Shown here: one piece after another, positions 32,140 through 43,654 of the stretch
Layout of the letters: every line of letters starts with the position of its first letter
How positions within the stretch are numbered: position 1 is the stretch's first letter
DNA from: Sabellastarte sp. h YS-2021
Taxonomy: Eukaryota > Annelida > Polychaeta > Sabellida > Sabellidae
Length of the DNA stretch: 64,000 bases
Assembly: GCA_964017235.1 (NCBI GenBank)
Contig: OZ024930.1
Location: forward strand, 30,198,614-30,262,613
Direction of reading: 5' to 3'
Made by a program: the position numbers and the translations under genes
The notes under the pieces: generated by a model
Seen by the model: only the letters and a program-made list of their open reading frames with translations
The model's database searches: none
What the model was told of the DNA's origin: nothing

Positions 32140-32870
32140 TTGGAATATTCGCTATTTGCCGTGGAATATTCGCTATTTGTCTTGGAATATTCGCTCTTTG
32201 TCTTGGAATTTTCGCTACATGAGAGTGGAATTGGTAATTTGGTTATGAATTTTCATAATTTAACTAAAATGATAAGTGATATGTAATTCAAGTGACTTGT
32301 TTAGTATCAAACCAACAAGGAAAGGATGTGCTTTTATGAGTAGTACACAAATCTTAATTACAAACACTTTATGATACAATGTATATTATTTATGGACACC
32401 TTATAATAAATGTGATCAGTAAAAGAGTAAATAAGATCAAAGCTGAGTGGCATTCTTTTAAGGGATTGGCTTGTGTAACTGGTGCTTCACTTCAAAAGAA
32501 GTAAGAACATTTCATGTTATGTTATTTATAAATAGCCTAAAATAAATATGATCAGTAAAAGACTAAGATAAAAGGGGGGTTGGATTCTTGTAAGAGATTA
32601 GCATGTGTAACTGATGTTTCACTTCAAAAGAATTAATTGACTTTGCTGGGCTTGAGTCTTTCACCTCTGGATCCAGAGAACATTGCCATGCTCCAGTGAA
32701 GGGCACTCTTGTTAACACAAAACTTTGAGTAGAGGCAAAAAAGGCAGCATCAGCTGATGTCTCCAAGTATTTATTGCATATAGCGAATATTCCAATGACT
32801 GTGTAGCGAATATTCCAAGACAAATAGCGAAAATTCCAAAATTGTAGTGAAAATTCCGGATAGCGAATAT
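32140..32870. mobile_element. Palindromic element with GGAATATTCGCTATTTG arms
   Basis: The left arm repeats TTGGAATATTCGCTATTTG three to four times; the right arm (about 32775-32870) repeats the inverse TAGCGAATATTCCAA. Each arm is thus a mini tandem array in opposite orientation around a ~550-bp centre. No transposase. Confidence 0.6.
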
Positions 32871-32999
32871 TTCGGTCACCTTTTTATATAATTTTGATTG
32901 CCGCCCTCCCCGGGGAGGGGAGGACATGCATACCAAGCCGTTCTGAAGTTCAGAACTATACTGTACTGTAATCAGTACTGTAGGGTACTAGTATCGGTA

Positions 33000-33803
33000 T
33001 ACGAGCATCTCATGACCAGCAACTCGTACCCACAACTCGTTCCCAAGATTTTTTTTAAATATTGCAGGAAACCCAACCGACTTCTATCTGCTCACGTTTT
33101 TTTTCCCAATTTGCATATTTTATTTTCCACGACCTCACGTTTTCTAATTTGCATATTTTATTTCATAATATTGCTAGGCAACCCCCACAGAAGAACGAGA
33201 ATTTAAAGTATTTGATCTCTAACTGAACTTACATAAAATACTCACTCTTCAAGCAGCGTTTCTATTGATTAACACAGTGGCTATTCTGCCGATGGTCGTC
33301 GGTAAAATAGAGTATGGCTTATTTTACCGACAGTCAACAAAATTAGGTTCCGGCTATTTACTGACTGTATTAATAATGGATTTGATGTTTACAGGCACAG
33401 TACGTAAGACCTATATGTGACTGTAACTCATGCATTGAGTGAACAGTATATAGAACATATAAAACATAATTTTGAGTAATAAAAAATTGATCAACCCTAT
33501 TTTAAATATATGTAGTTAGTAAAATACCCTGAACCTTATTTTGCTGACCGTCGGTAAAATAAGCCATGCTCTATTTTACCGACAATCGTCGCCAGAAAAG
33601 CCACTGTGATTTATTAAACATGAAATATTGTTAGAAAACCCCACATAATTGGGTGATCTCATATTTCTTCATAAATATTATATATATATATGAGCTGCAC
33701 ATAAAAGTATTTGATATTCAAGCAGAATTAATGTTTATTCTTATGAAATGTTTGTGTACGAGTTGCGGGTACGAGTTGTTGGTCACGAGATGCCGTAGAC
33801 CGA
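33000..33803. repeat. Outer inverted repeat around the 336-bp MITE
   Basis: GAGCATCTCATGACCAGCAA at about 33005 is inverted as TTGTTGGTCACGAGATGCC near 33776, giving about 45-bp imperfect arms. The 33273-33608 MITE lies inside, so it is nested in an older inverted-repeat element. Confidence 0.6.
33273..33608. mobile_element. 336-bp MITE with ~60-bp inverted ends
   Basis: Starts CACAGTGGCTATTCTG and ends with the inverse of CACAGTGGCTTTTCTG; both arms contain GTCGGTAAAATAGAG and GGCTTATTTTACCGAC. The flanks are similar AT-rich words, but no exact duplication can be called. Confidence 0.75.
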
Positions 33804-34145
33804 GTTTCTGTCCTGTAGCCAATTGTTATTGATATACTGATGAACACAATGGCGAGGGACAGAGCTAACATATGTACTTGTTTTCTGTGTAAATTTGAAC
33901 TGTTGGAAATTATTGCATTAACCTTAGAAATTCGTTGATACGTCTACATAGCTGTATCTAGGTTATAATACATGTGTTGTTGCACTAATTAAACTGCTTT
34001 TACAAGCCAGGAATTTCTCTTTTGCAGATAGCAGTGCACTGTTAAAGGTTTGTTTACATTTTTAAAATAGGTTGAACTATACACATATCGGTAGGATAGA
34101 CACTAAATATTAGTGAACGGCACATATACATAACTCAAAGAATGT

Positions 34146-35987
34146 AAACTAGAAATAGGACGCCCTGTTGATAGTAGATGCGAATAGAAACAGGATAGCA
34201 TAGAAGAACACACATTATCATGTGTAATGTCCACCCCATGAACCTTTTGCCAAAATTGTACAGTAGTCTTACAAGACCCTGTTTCATTTGTAAAATATAT
34301 CAATGATGCTTAAATATTTATTAGTGTAGATGTAAATTATTTCAGCTTCATGCCTTTTTGCATTGGTTGGGTCGAAAATTTTGATGAAATCACTCTATCT
34401 TGCACGGTTAAGAAGATAGAAGCAAATTCCTGTTTTTCTATTTTTGGCAAAAATTTGAAAATTCAAAATGGCCGCCATTTTTGGGAAAAGGAAAATTTTT
34501 TGAAAATTGGCAAGAGTACATTTGTTAGATACCCTATGGGTCGAAAATTTCGACGAAATCGCTCTATCTCGCACGGTTAAGGAGACAGAAGCAAATTTGT
34601 GTTTTGCCATTTTTGGCAAAAATTCGAAATTTCAAAATGGCCGCCATTTTTGGGGAGGCGAAAATTTTTTGAAAATTGCAAAGATTACATTCCTTAGATA
34701 CCCTGTGGGTCGAAAATTTTGACGAAATCGCTCTATCTCGCACGGTTAAGGAGATAGAAGCAAATTTGTGTTTTGCCATGTTTGGTCAAAATTCGAAAAT
34801 TCAAAATGGCCGCCATTTTTGGGGAGGGGAAAATTTTTTTAAAATTGCAAAGAGTACATTCCTTAGATACCCTGTGGGTCGAAAATTTGGACGAAATCGC
34901 TCTATCTCGCACGGTTAAGGAGATAGAACCAAATTTGTGTTTTGCCATTTTTGGCCAAAATTCGAAAATTCAAAATGGCCGCCATTTTTGGGGAGGGGAA
35001 AATTTTTTGAAAATTGCGAAGAGTACATTCCTTAGATACCCTGTGGATCGAAAATTTCGACGAAATCGATCTATCTCGCACGGTTAAGGAGATAGAACCA
35101 AATTTGTGTTTTGCCATTTTTGGCAAAAATTCAAAATTTCAAAATGGCCGCCATTTTTGGGGAGGGGAAAATTTTTTGAAAATTGCAAAGATTACATTCG
35201 ATCCTTAGATACCCTGAGGGTCGAAAATTTCGACGAAATCGATCTATCTCGCACGGTTAAGGAGATAGAAGCAAATTTGTGTTTTGCCATTTTTGGCAAA
35301 AATTCGAAAATTCAAAATGGCCGCCATTTTTGGGGAGGGGAAAATTTTTTGAAAATTGCGAAGACTACATTCCTTCGATACCCTGTGGGTCGAAAATTTC
35401 GACGAAATCGATCTATCTCGCACGGTTAAGGAGATAGAAGCAAATTTGTGTTTTGCCATTTTTGGCAAAAATTCGAAAATTCAAAATGGCCGCCATTTTT
35501 GGGGAGGGGAAAATTTTTTGAAAATTGCAAAGAGTACATTTCTTAGATACCCTGTGGGTCGAAAATTTCGACGAAATCGCTCTATCTCGCACGGTTTAGG
35601 AGATATGAGCACATTTGCCTTTTTCAGTATTCAAAATAGCTAATTACTCATTTATTTAATTAATTACTCACTCATCTATGAAGCAATTCCCCCCAAAAGC
35701 AATCCCATACAAGCTATTAACCCAATGAACCTCCATACCAAATTTCAGAAAGCTAGGCTTAATAGCATTCCTTAAAATGTCTGGAAACCAAAGAGCTACT
35801 CAAAAGTAGCAAAGTAGCTATTACTCAGTTAGCTATAGAGCTATCATCACCAAAAGCAATCCCATACAAGCTATTAACCCAATAAACCTGCATGCCAAAT
35901 TTGGTAAAGATAGGATAAGAACTGTTGCCTAAAATGTCTGGAAACCAAGTGGGATGCCGGACGGCGGAAAAAGCAAAAATAATATGT
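34146..35987 (+). repeat. Family A minisatellite element, copy 2
   Basis: About seven units of ~170 bp, with flanks matching 6252-7912 on both sides. The two copies are in the same orientation 28 kb apart and differ in unit number. Flanked by an inverted pair at about 33785-33902 and 36052-36170. Confidence 0.85.
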
Positions 35988-36491
35988 CCACCCCACTGGG
36001 GTAATTTAATAACACTTAAATTTACTGTACATACATGAGAAATTGTGTACAAATATGCCGTTCAAAATTTACACAGAAAACAGGTACATGTGAGCTCTGT
36101 CCCTCGCCATTGTGTCCATCAGTATTGGCGACGGGACAGAAACTTGGTCTAGAGATGCCGTGGTCACGAGTTGCATGTAAATCCTACTGTACTGTAGTAG
36201 TGCTACTGTATCAGAAGTACACGGAGGCTCTGAGTCAAATGTTTAAATGGTGGATCTCACCTCGGTTCAAAGATTTGGAGTCATTCCTGAGATGTTGGCT
36301 TTAAGGCTCAGCCACTACCGTAGTGTAGTGCACTTCTGTACAGTACAGTAGAGTGAAAAACAAAAACAACTTACGCAACTGAACACGTGCTTTTGTTTAT
36401 TATTTTATTTCGTGATTTCTAAACCTCAAATATATACGGAACACAAAAATAGTTTCAGCCATAAAATTAGAAAAAGCTTTGTCTTAGCAAA

Positions 36492-38892
36492 TCAGAAGTT
36501 TCGGAGTTTATTATAAAAGGTTGCAAATGTTCTTGCATTAGCCCAGGGGCCGGATTCATGAAAGGTCTCAAGTCTCAAATCTGAGATTTTGGTCTCAAAT
36601 CTTAGATTTTTCTAAGATTTTTCTTAGACTTGAGATCTTTTGCTCAGCTGGGATTCACAAAAGATCTCAGGCTAAGATTTTTCTCAGATTTGGTCTCAAA
36701 TCTAAGACTGCCTAGGGGGTGACTTAAGTTTTCATAAAATAGAGTATATGTAATAAAAAGTCACAAAACAAAATGAAAATAGTGAAGTATGACATATTAT
36801 TTAACTTGTAACACAAAATATGAATATATATTAAGAGTTTGTACAAAACAACAGTAAACATTTTCATTACAAATTTACCCCAGTGGCTGTTACAATCAGT
36901 TCTTTTTAATGTCAGTACAAATTATAGTAAAAAGATGTTTTGCTTGATTAAAAATATTCTAAAATGTGAGTATATATGGTAGAGTGATAAAATATGGATG
37001 TGTATACTTTCCACTAATCTAAACAAAATGTTACATCAGTTTTGATTGGTCCAAACTCAAAACCTGGCTGAGATTTTGGTCTCAGCTGAGATTCCTTTCG
37101 TGAATCTCAACTTAAGCAGAATCTCAGCTGAGACTAAAATCTCAGATTTGAGCAAAAGCTCAGCTGAGATTTGGCTAAGACTTGAGACCTTTCGTGAATC
37201 CGGCCCCAGGATGCTGCTGACAGAATTTCAGTGAGGGGAATTCCCATTTCAAAACCTTTGGATGTACTGGCAGATCTGGTGCTATGGGTCGAAAAAGTTG
37301 TGACATCAATGCCACTTTCCTGTAGAATTGACTTTGTCCATCTGTTCAGGACATCCACACTGACAGGTTTATGAGGTTTGTTAAGGGAAATACATAGTTG
37401 TTTTTGTGAACCCCTTAACTCAGTGGTTAGTTCTATTGCTTGACATGACACATAACGCACAAGTTTACTTTTTCATAGCAGTTAAACTGCACACATGATT
37501 TATGCCTGCCAGGCTTGGATGTTTTTAAAATCCTGTTTATGTACAATGTACATCTTGTGTCCTCTAAAAATATATTGTCAATATCAAAAGCTTGTAAAGT
37601 CTGTACACATCCAGATAGAAGAAGCAACAAAAGACACAATTTACTAGATAAATTTTTAACTGCAGTTCTTTTAGTTGTAACTGCTCTAGGTAGTCCAAAA
37701 TTAATTTAACATCAAAGGTACAGGTATATCTGGGAAGAGCGGGTCTCATGTTAAAAGTTCCTTTCAAAAAGCCTGATACAATACTGGAATTGGCACATGG
37801 AGTATGAATTGTTGCAATAGCAGATTTGGCTGTATTGATGGAACTGTAGCTTAATCCCTGTTCATACATATTGGTGAAGAATTCCAAACACACAGCTATA
37901 GATGAGCAAGTGCGACTTTCATTCCGTTCAGCACAATAGTTGAACAATTTTTTAAGATGAGTGGAATATCATTTTTGTATGCTGTGTCTCCATGACTGCA
38001 AGATGATGTCTTCAGCTTTTCTTGATAAATTTTCTGTCTTGAGTGATTTCCTGATATGACAAATCCCAGAAGGTTCAGTATCTTTCTGAGTGGTTGCAGT
38101 AAATTGATATTTGTTGGAATTTGAAGAAGCTGGTCATGCCTGTAAATTAGAACAGAAGTAGCAATGAACATATGCAAGAGTGTGGAAAAATAAGCTTGTG
38201 ATGGCCAGTATTGTACAACAATGACACCATTTTTTATCCATTGATCCAGAAGACTTCCCACTAGATAACAGGGCTTCCAACATTTGAACCACAGCTGTGG
38301 CACCTAAAGTGATAGCACATTGAATGTCTGCCATACAGATATCTGTTTGCCACTGAATTTTATCCAGCTTTCGCCATATTTCTTCATTGCACCTAGGCAC
38401 CATCAAAGTGGGGGCAATTGTTTGTGCACAAGTAACTTTTTTGCTTCATGGCTAATATTTCAGAACTTAAGTTCCCCATGAAATGGTTCTTGACCTTTTC
38501 TGCTAGCTTATATTATCCTTTACAGGCAGCCCTTTTTCATCATCATCCTTCAGATCTTCTATGTCATCTAACAGGTCCCAGTTGTCATCCTTATCTTCAG
38601 ATTTATCAGAATTATTTAAGAGATCTTCACCCTTTGGTTGCACAACAGACAGCATTGCAGACATATTCTTCTTCATGTTTTGTATCTCAGATTGAACAGA
38701 CTGAGTGTCCTTGCTAGAGCTGCCCTCCATACTGACAAACTGAGTGTCTTGGGATGTATCATTATTGACAAACTGAGTGTCACATCCTGATAAGGTATCA
38801 CCACCACCACCTGAGTAGACATGAAATCCTGACTGGTAAAAAATAAAATGTTCCAAGTGTTGTTTTTGTTGCCCAAGCAATAAAATACTCAT
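36492..38892 (-). pseudogene. Decayed DIRS/Ngaro-type element: gag-like plus tyrosine recombinase, split by a MITE
   Basis: Minus strand from the right: an acidic gag-like segment (38892-38503) leading to VPRCNEEIWRKLDKIQ and ITLGATAVVQMLEALLSS, then the core-binding half of a tyrosine recombinase (YEQGLSYSSINTAKSAIATI, FNMRPALPRYTCTFDV), then the catalytic half with KPHKPVSVDVLNRW, THSTRSAS (the H-x-x-R box) and FEMGIPLTEILSAASW. The remainder, FATFYNKLRNF with the catalytic Tyr, lies beyond the MITE at 36492-36542. No reverse transcriptase lies between gag and recombinase. There are frameshifts near 37450 and 37950, and the expected first catalytic Arg near SGCVQTLQ is not visible. Family known from retroelements; placement between DIRS and Ngaro is uncertain. 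Confidence 0.82.
36548..37205. mobile_element. 658-bp MITE inserted in the recombinase pseudogene
   Basis: Ends GGCCGGATTCATGAAAGGTC and its inverse; the inverted arms are filled with CTCAAATCTGAGATTTTGG-like text. Perfect 5-bp direct repeats CCAGG lie at 36543-36547 and 37206-37210. Joining the flanks and removing one CCAGG leaves the recombinase frame continuous. Confidence 0.9.
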
Positions 38893-38939
38893 AAAGTTTG
38901 ATTCATAGCAAATGTCAAAATATGAAAAAACTTTTTTTT

Positions 38940-39745
38940 TAGTTCAAGTGTAACAAATATCCAAAGCTATATAATACAAGTATAACAAAGCTTTTAAAAA
39001 CTTTCAAAACTATGACAGTGAAATTTTGTATCCCACATATAGTCAACAAGCTGCACATCATATAAAACACACACAGAGAAAAATCCACGTCTACACTGAG
39101 CAACAAGGAAACCAAGACTGAGTGATAAGCATTCCTTATCTCAGGTAATTCTGGAGTTGCTGTGTGTGTGGTGAGATAGAACATAATTTGTTATTATGAG
39201 AACTCGTTCTTATGGCATTACAAATTAAATTGTGTACAATGTATTTATTGTTGAATGTCAAACAATACATTTTAACATTTTTAAAAAAAATTGTTTCTTA
39301 TTATTTTACTCACACCTGTATGAGCAGTGGCGAGAGTATATTGTTTTCATTCAAGGTTTTTGATTTTCAATGATGTGTAACATTGTGATTTTTTTCTCTG
39401 CTTCCCTCTAGTTGATAATTCATTTATGACTAACAGATCAGGCTTTGGCAAATGCATTCATTTTCTTTATTTCTACTTTAGAATGCTTGAACATTTTCTT
39501 GATCTGTGCAACAATTCAAATGACTCCTGTTTGTTTTGGTTACTTTGGAAATACCCTTTAGCAAAAATGCACTGAAACTCACAACCAATGAGGTTTTCTT
39601 AACAATAGTACTGACACATGTACTCAGCCTTAAATGGCAGTACTAGCCCATTCCTGGCATATACATTTTATCACTTTAAAGCCGGATTTTATAGAAAATG
39701 GGAACAACTCTTGAAATAATTTGTTCCTATTATTTACTCTATTTC
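38940..39745. other. No recognised feature
   Basis: AT-rich sequence with no supportable gene, array or terminal repeat. Confidence 0.4.
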
Positions 39746-39749
39746 TTAA

Positions 39750-40600
39750 AATATAGCCAATATAAATACTTACAACTCAGCCAGTAGAATATCTAAGGTT
39801 TGTAGCTATTAATATTTTCCATTGACTCTCTGTCCCATATGATTCTGGCACACCTAGACCTATTACTAATGTTCTCTACAGAATAGATCAGTTTTCAGAT
39901 ATATAAATTGTGGGTTGTGGTCTGATGTGTTATGTCCATCGTGCCGTACATAGAAAGTGCTAACACAAGACCTTATATTATCTGGGACAATGACATGATC
40001 ATCCAGGATTTCTGGAAATTTATATTACTCCTGAATATGTATCCCTCTGTTGGGTAGTAAGCTGGAATACAAGTGTCATTTGAAATTAAGAATTCAATTA
40101 ACATTCTGAAATTACTTGAATTACTTTGATGTAAGTCGGCATTAAAGTCACCACCAATGATAACCCAATTATTTTCAAAGGAATTACAGTAGCTTACACC
40201 TTTACCAGGATTTCTTCCAAGGATTCTTCTGAGTCAAATGCACTGTCATATGGCATGTGCACAATGAAAAGCAGAAGCTTTAATTGACCCAGTTTGATGA
40301 GAATGAGACATACCCTGTTACTTGAAAGCTCAACAGGAGTAATATTGCATGTTACCTTGTGTCTCCAAAGAAAGGCTGATCTGCATTCATACTGGAGATA
40401 CCATGCACCTCCCAGTCTATTAAATTTTGGTAAACATTTATCATGTTTCAACCAAAGCTCTTGAATAAGCAAAATATCATAGTCACTGAGAATATCCTGT
40501 ATGTTGTAGCTACACAGATTCAACATATCCTGGTGCTTGCCCGCCATTATTCTTGGAGTTTAGACACTGGGGGAATTAACTTTCTCACATTGACACCTGA
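39750..40600 (-). pseudogene. LINE endonuclease (APE-type) relic
   Basis: The minus-strand frame has SYNIQDILSDYDILLIQELW with the catalytic Glu context, then FIVHMPYD, and further left IIGGDFNAD, the metal-binding motif of APE-type LINE endonucleases. The frame is broken. Fragments at 40985-41300 (minus) could be part of the same element's first ORF, but I see no motif. It cannot be the same copy as the RT at 49943-51373 without rearrangement, because the order is reversed for the strand. Confidence 0.75.
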
Positions 40601-41309
40601 TGACCAGACATCTTCCTTTAACAATGCCTCTATACACATTTTTGTGACACTTTGAGCTTAAATGATTTTGATAGAGTCTGGAGAAATGCACTTTAAGTCA
40701 AGTATTCTTATCACCTTATTCAGTATGTCCACCACAAGGTTTGTTGCTACCTGTTATAGATAAGGCATGTTGCCTCATTTTCTTGATTTGGGATTTTGGC
40801 CTCCAAAATCCCACTGAGTCCACAGAGTGAATCCTCATGTTATCAAGTTATGTTACACTGTTAGATCACTTGATGTTACTTGTGCTTTGTGGTTCAACTG
40901 CAATACTCTTCCATCTCTCTGTGTTTGCAGACTTATTATTGAAGACTGTTTTTCTTTGGAAGTGATGGGACTTTTTGCGGTTGACTAGATGATGTTATTC
41001 TTCAAAACTGCAGCATATGGAACATGTGACTCTATTTTGTCCTTGAGTACTAGGTTTTTACATAAAAATCTATCCAGGGAACTAATCATTTGGTTGAACT
41101 TGTTCTCAATTATAAAGATTTGCACTCTTTTCACCACTGAAGAGAATAGCAGTTCTTTGGGGTCGAACCGAGGTGTCATGTGGGACTTGACCACAGTTGT
41201 CGACTTTTATGAGAACATTCAGTATATCAGGAATCTTAGCTTCTTTTTCTGACCTTACACTGGAGTCACTTCTGTTTTTCACCTTTAATTGAACAATCAC
41301 ATTTGTACG

Positions 41310-42085
41310 ACAATATGTCCTTTGCAGTGGATATTGAGTTGAAAAGTGACCCAGAACTTCTAGTTTTATGTTTTCAGTGGCTGAGTTTTGTGAGGCAAAA
41401 AAAATACATAAGAAAGCAAGACATTGAAGACAGTGTATTCCAATTAGTCATTAAACTCTGGTTTAGCTGGTTTGTTAATGATACTTCTGATTTATTTCTG
41501 TGGAATCTTTACAAAAGAGTAGCATATGAATTATTTTAGTACTCAAGGTAGGCTAAGATTTAAGTATATGTCACGTTCACGAATTCTGCTACCATGATTA
41601 TAAATAACAACACAATGCACAAAGACTTGAAAATCATAAACACTGGAGATACTTTTTAAATATTGTTTAGAAACAATAAATATGTGATTTAATGTCTATT
41701 AATGTTTCAGTTAACATGTTTGTTGTTTAAATTACTGAGTTATTACTTGCAGTAAAATATGTAATTTACGATGTGTTACTATATTGTATATAGTTTTTAC
41801 AGTGACATTAAAGCAACCAAGTACTTTTATGCATAAACTTAATTTTATATCCATGAAATTGCCCATCTTGCGAATTGGCCAAGTGGATACTCATTAAAAT
41901 GACTTATCATGAAATGAAAAAATTAATTCTTGCCCATTTCACAAAAAGGAAATTTCATAGTTTTAGCATAACGTATACATATGCATCATTGCTAGTTTTA
42001 TTTATATGGATACTATATAATTACATGGTGTTCAATAAATTTTAAGGTTTATTAAATTTAAACAATAAATAAAAAAATACATTAA
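41310..42085. other. No recognised feature
   Basis: AT-rich; a 78-codon plus-strand frame at 41303-41539 has no family signature or splice context. Confidence 0.35.
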
Positions 42086-42089
42086 TACA

Positions 42090-42400
42090 ACTCTGCAGGC
42101 ATGTAACTTTGAAATCAGGTTGAATCCAATGGTGAAATCTAGTTGAAATACGTATGGCTTTTGCAAACCGTTTTTCATTGCATCCAACAGGTGAAATCAT
42201 GTTGAAATCAATGGATGAAATAAGGTTGAAACCAACGGGTGAAATCTGGTTGAAATACATGTAGATTTTGCAAACCGTTTTAGTTTAATCCATCGAATGA
42301 AATCATGTTGAAATCAATGGCTGAAATCTGGTTCAAATACATGTAGATTTTGCAACCCATTTTAGCTGGATTCAAAAAGAGAAATCAGGTTGAATCAAAT
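42090..42400. repeat. Short degenerate tandem repeat, GAAATCATGTTGAAATCAAT type
   Basis: Four to five units with GGTTGAAATACATGTAGATT, TTTGCAAACCGTTTT and ATCCAAYGGNTGAAATC words, spaced about 60-65 bp. It may be a fragment of a transposon-borne array. Confidence 0.6.
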
Positions 42401-43650
42401 GGGAAATGTTAAAGTATGTTTTCAATTCTGTTTTCATTTGCAAATTAATCTTAATATTTTAATCTATGTTACTCCAACAGAGATTACTTTTTTATGGAAT
42501 CATGGCATTTATATATTTTTTTTCTTAACTCAAACCACTGGTTCTCCGCTGAGTGGCTAGCAGAGTTCTAATAATAATAGGTGAAATGGTAATTTTCCAT
42601 TTAATTCCTGCATATATACTATAACCTGTTCATTGAGGATGTTGTTTCATTGCATCTGTTCATATTGCATGATCATGCAATCAAACTTCATCACTCAGTA
42701 TACGGTTATATATTATGATCTTTTTTATTTTCCACCTAGATATCCGTTATTTTTTGTTATATAATAAGATATTCCAATTTTATTAATCTGATGAATTCTT
42801 AGTAATATATTTAATAAATTAAATATTTGTGAAGTGACATTCTCTGTGTCTATTTAGTTTAAAAATGTACAACTTCACCACATTGCAGCCCCAGCTTAAT
42901 TAGTCTTTAACTTTGAGCACAAAAGAGTGGACATAGTTAGACAAGCCCACACCATGCAATGGAGTAAGAGTAAACACTTCCTATTGTGTGATCCAGTCAA
43001 TAATTAGTTTTAGTAACAGACCTAGGAGTGAGTACAGCAAGGAGTACTAATAAGATAAATATGTGAACCCATAATACCACTTAGCTATTGTGTTTTCAGA
43101 GTGATAAAATGCTATAACCGAAGAGCTTATATTTATTTATTTCTCGTACTCATGGTACAAAATTGCAACAGTACAAATAAACACACACAAAAAAGAACAT
43201 ACAGTTTGTACAATGCAACATATATGTTCATGCTGCTTTTGACAAGTGATTTTCTTATTCTAGGTAAATATATTTGTCTTATACATAAGAGGGACTGTAG
43301 CACATAGATTTTATAAGTATGTATGTATTAATTACATACTAATGATTTTGATGATTCACCAATGTGCTACTTGTTTTACTGCAAATGACGTAAATCTTAT
43401 ACATTAGGAAGGGTAGTTTTCTCAAGGGTAGTATTCAGTGTACAATTTTAATTTAAAAATGATATCCAGTTTGATTGTTATCCTTTGAGACTAGAGCTGC
43501 TATTAATTAACTTACTAACCAATGAAAAGTACTCCCTGAGGTAAACACACAAATTTAAAAATGACAATGTAAGATCTAAGAAGGATAATCCAAATTACCT
43601 AGCTATAACACAATTTTATTATTTTTATTATTATTTATTAAATTATAGGA
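42401..43650. other. No recognised feature
   Basis: AT-rich non-repetitive sequence; no gene or transposon end recognised. Confidence 0.4.
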
Positions 43651-43654
43651 TCAA

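Noticed and set aside
34350-35643. Repeated frames of 64-107 codons
   Set aside because: Second copy of the same minisatellite; not genes.
41303-41539. 78-codon plus frame as a gene
   Set aside because: No recognisable motif or neighbouring exon; AT-rich chance frame or unidentifiable transposon remnant.
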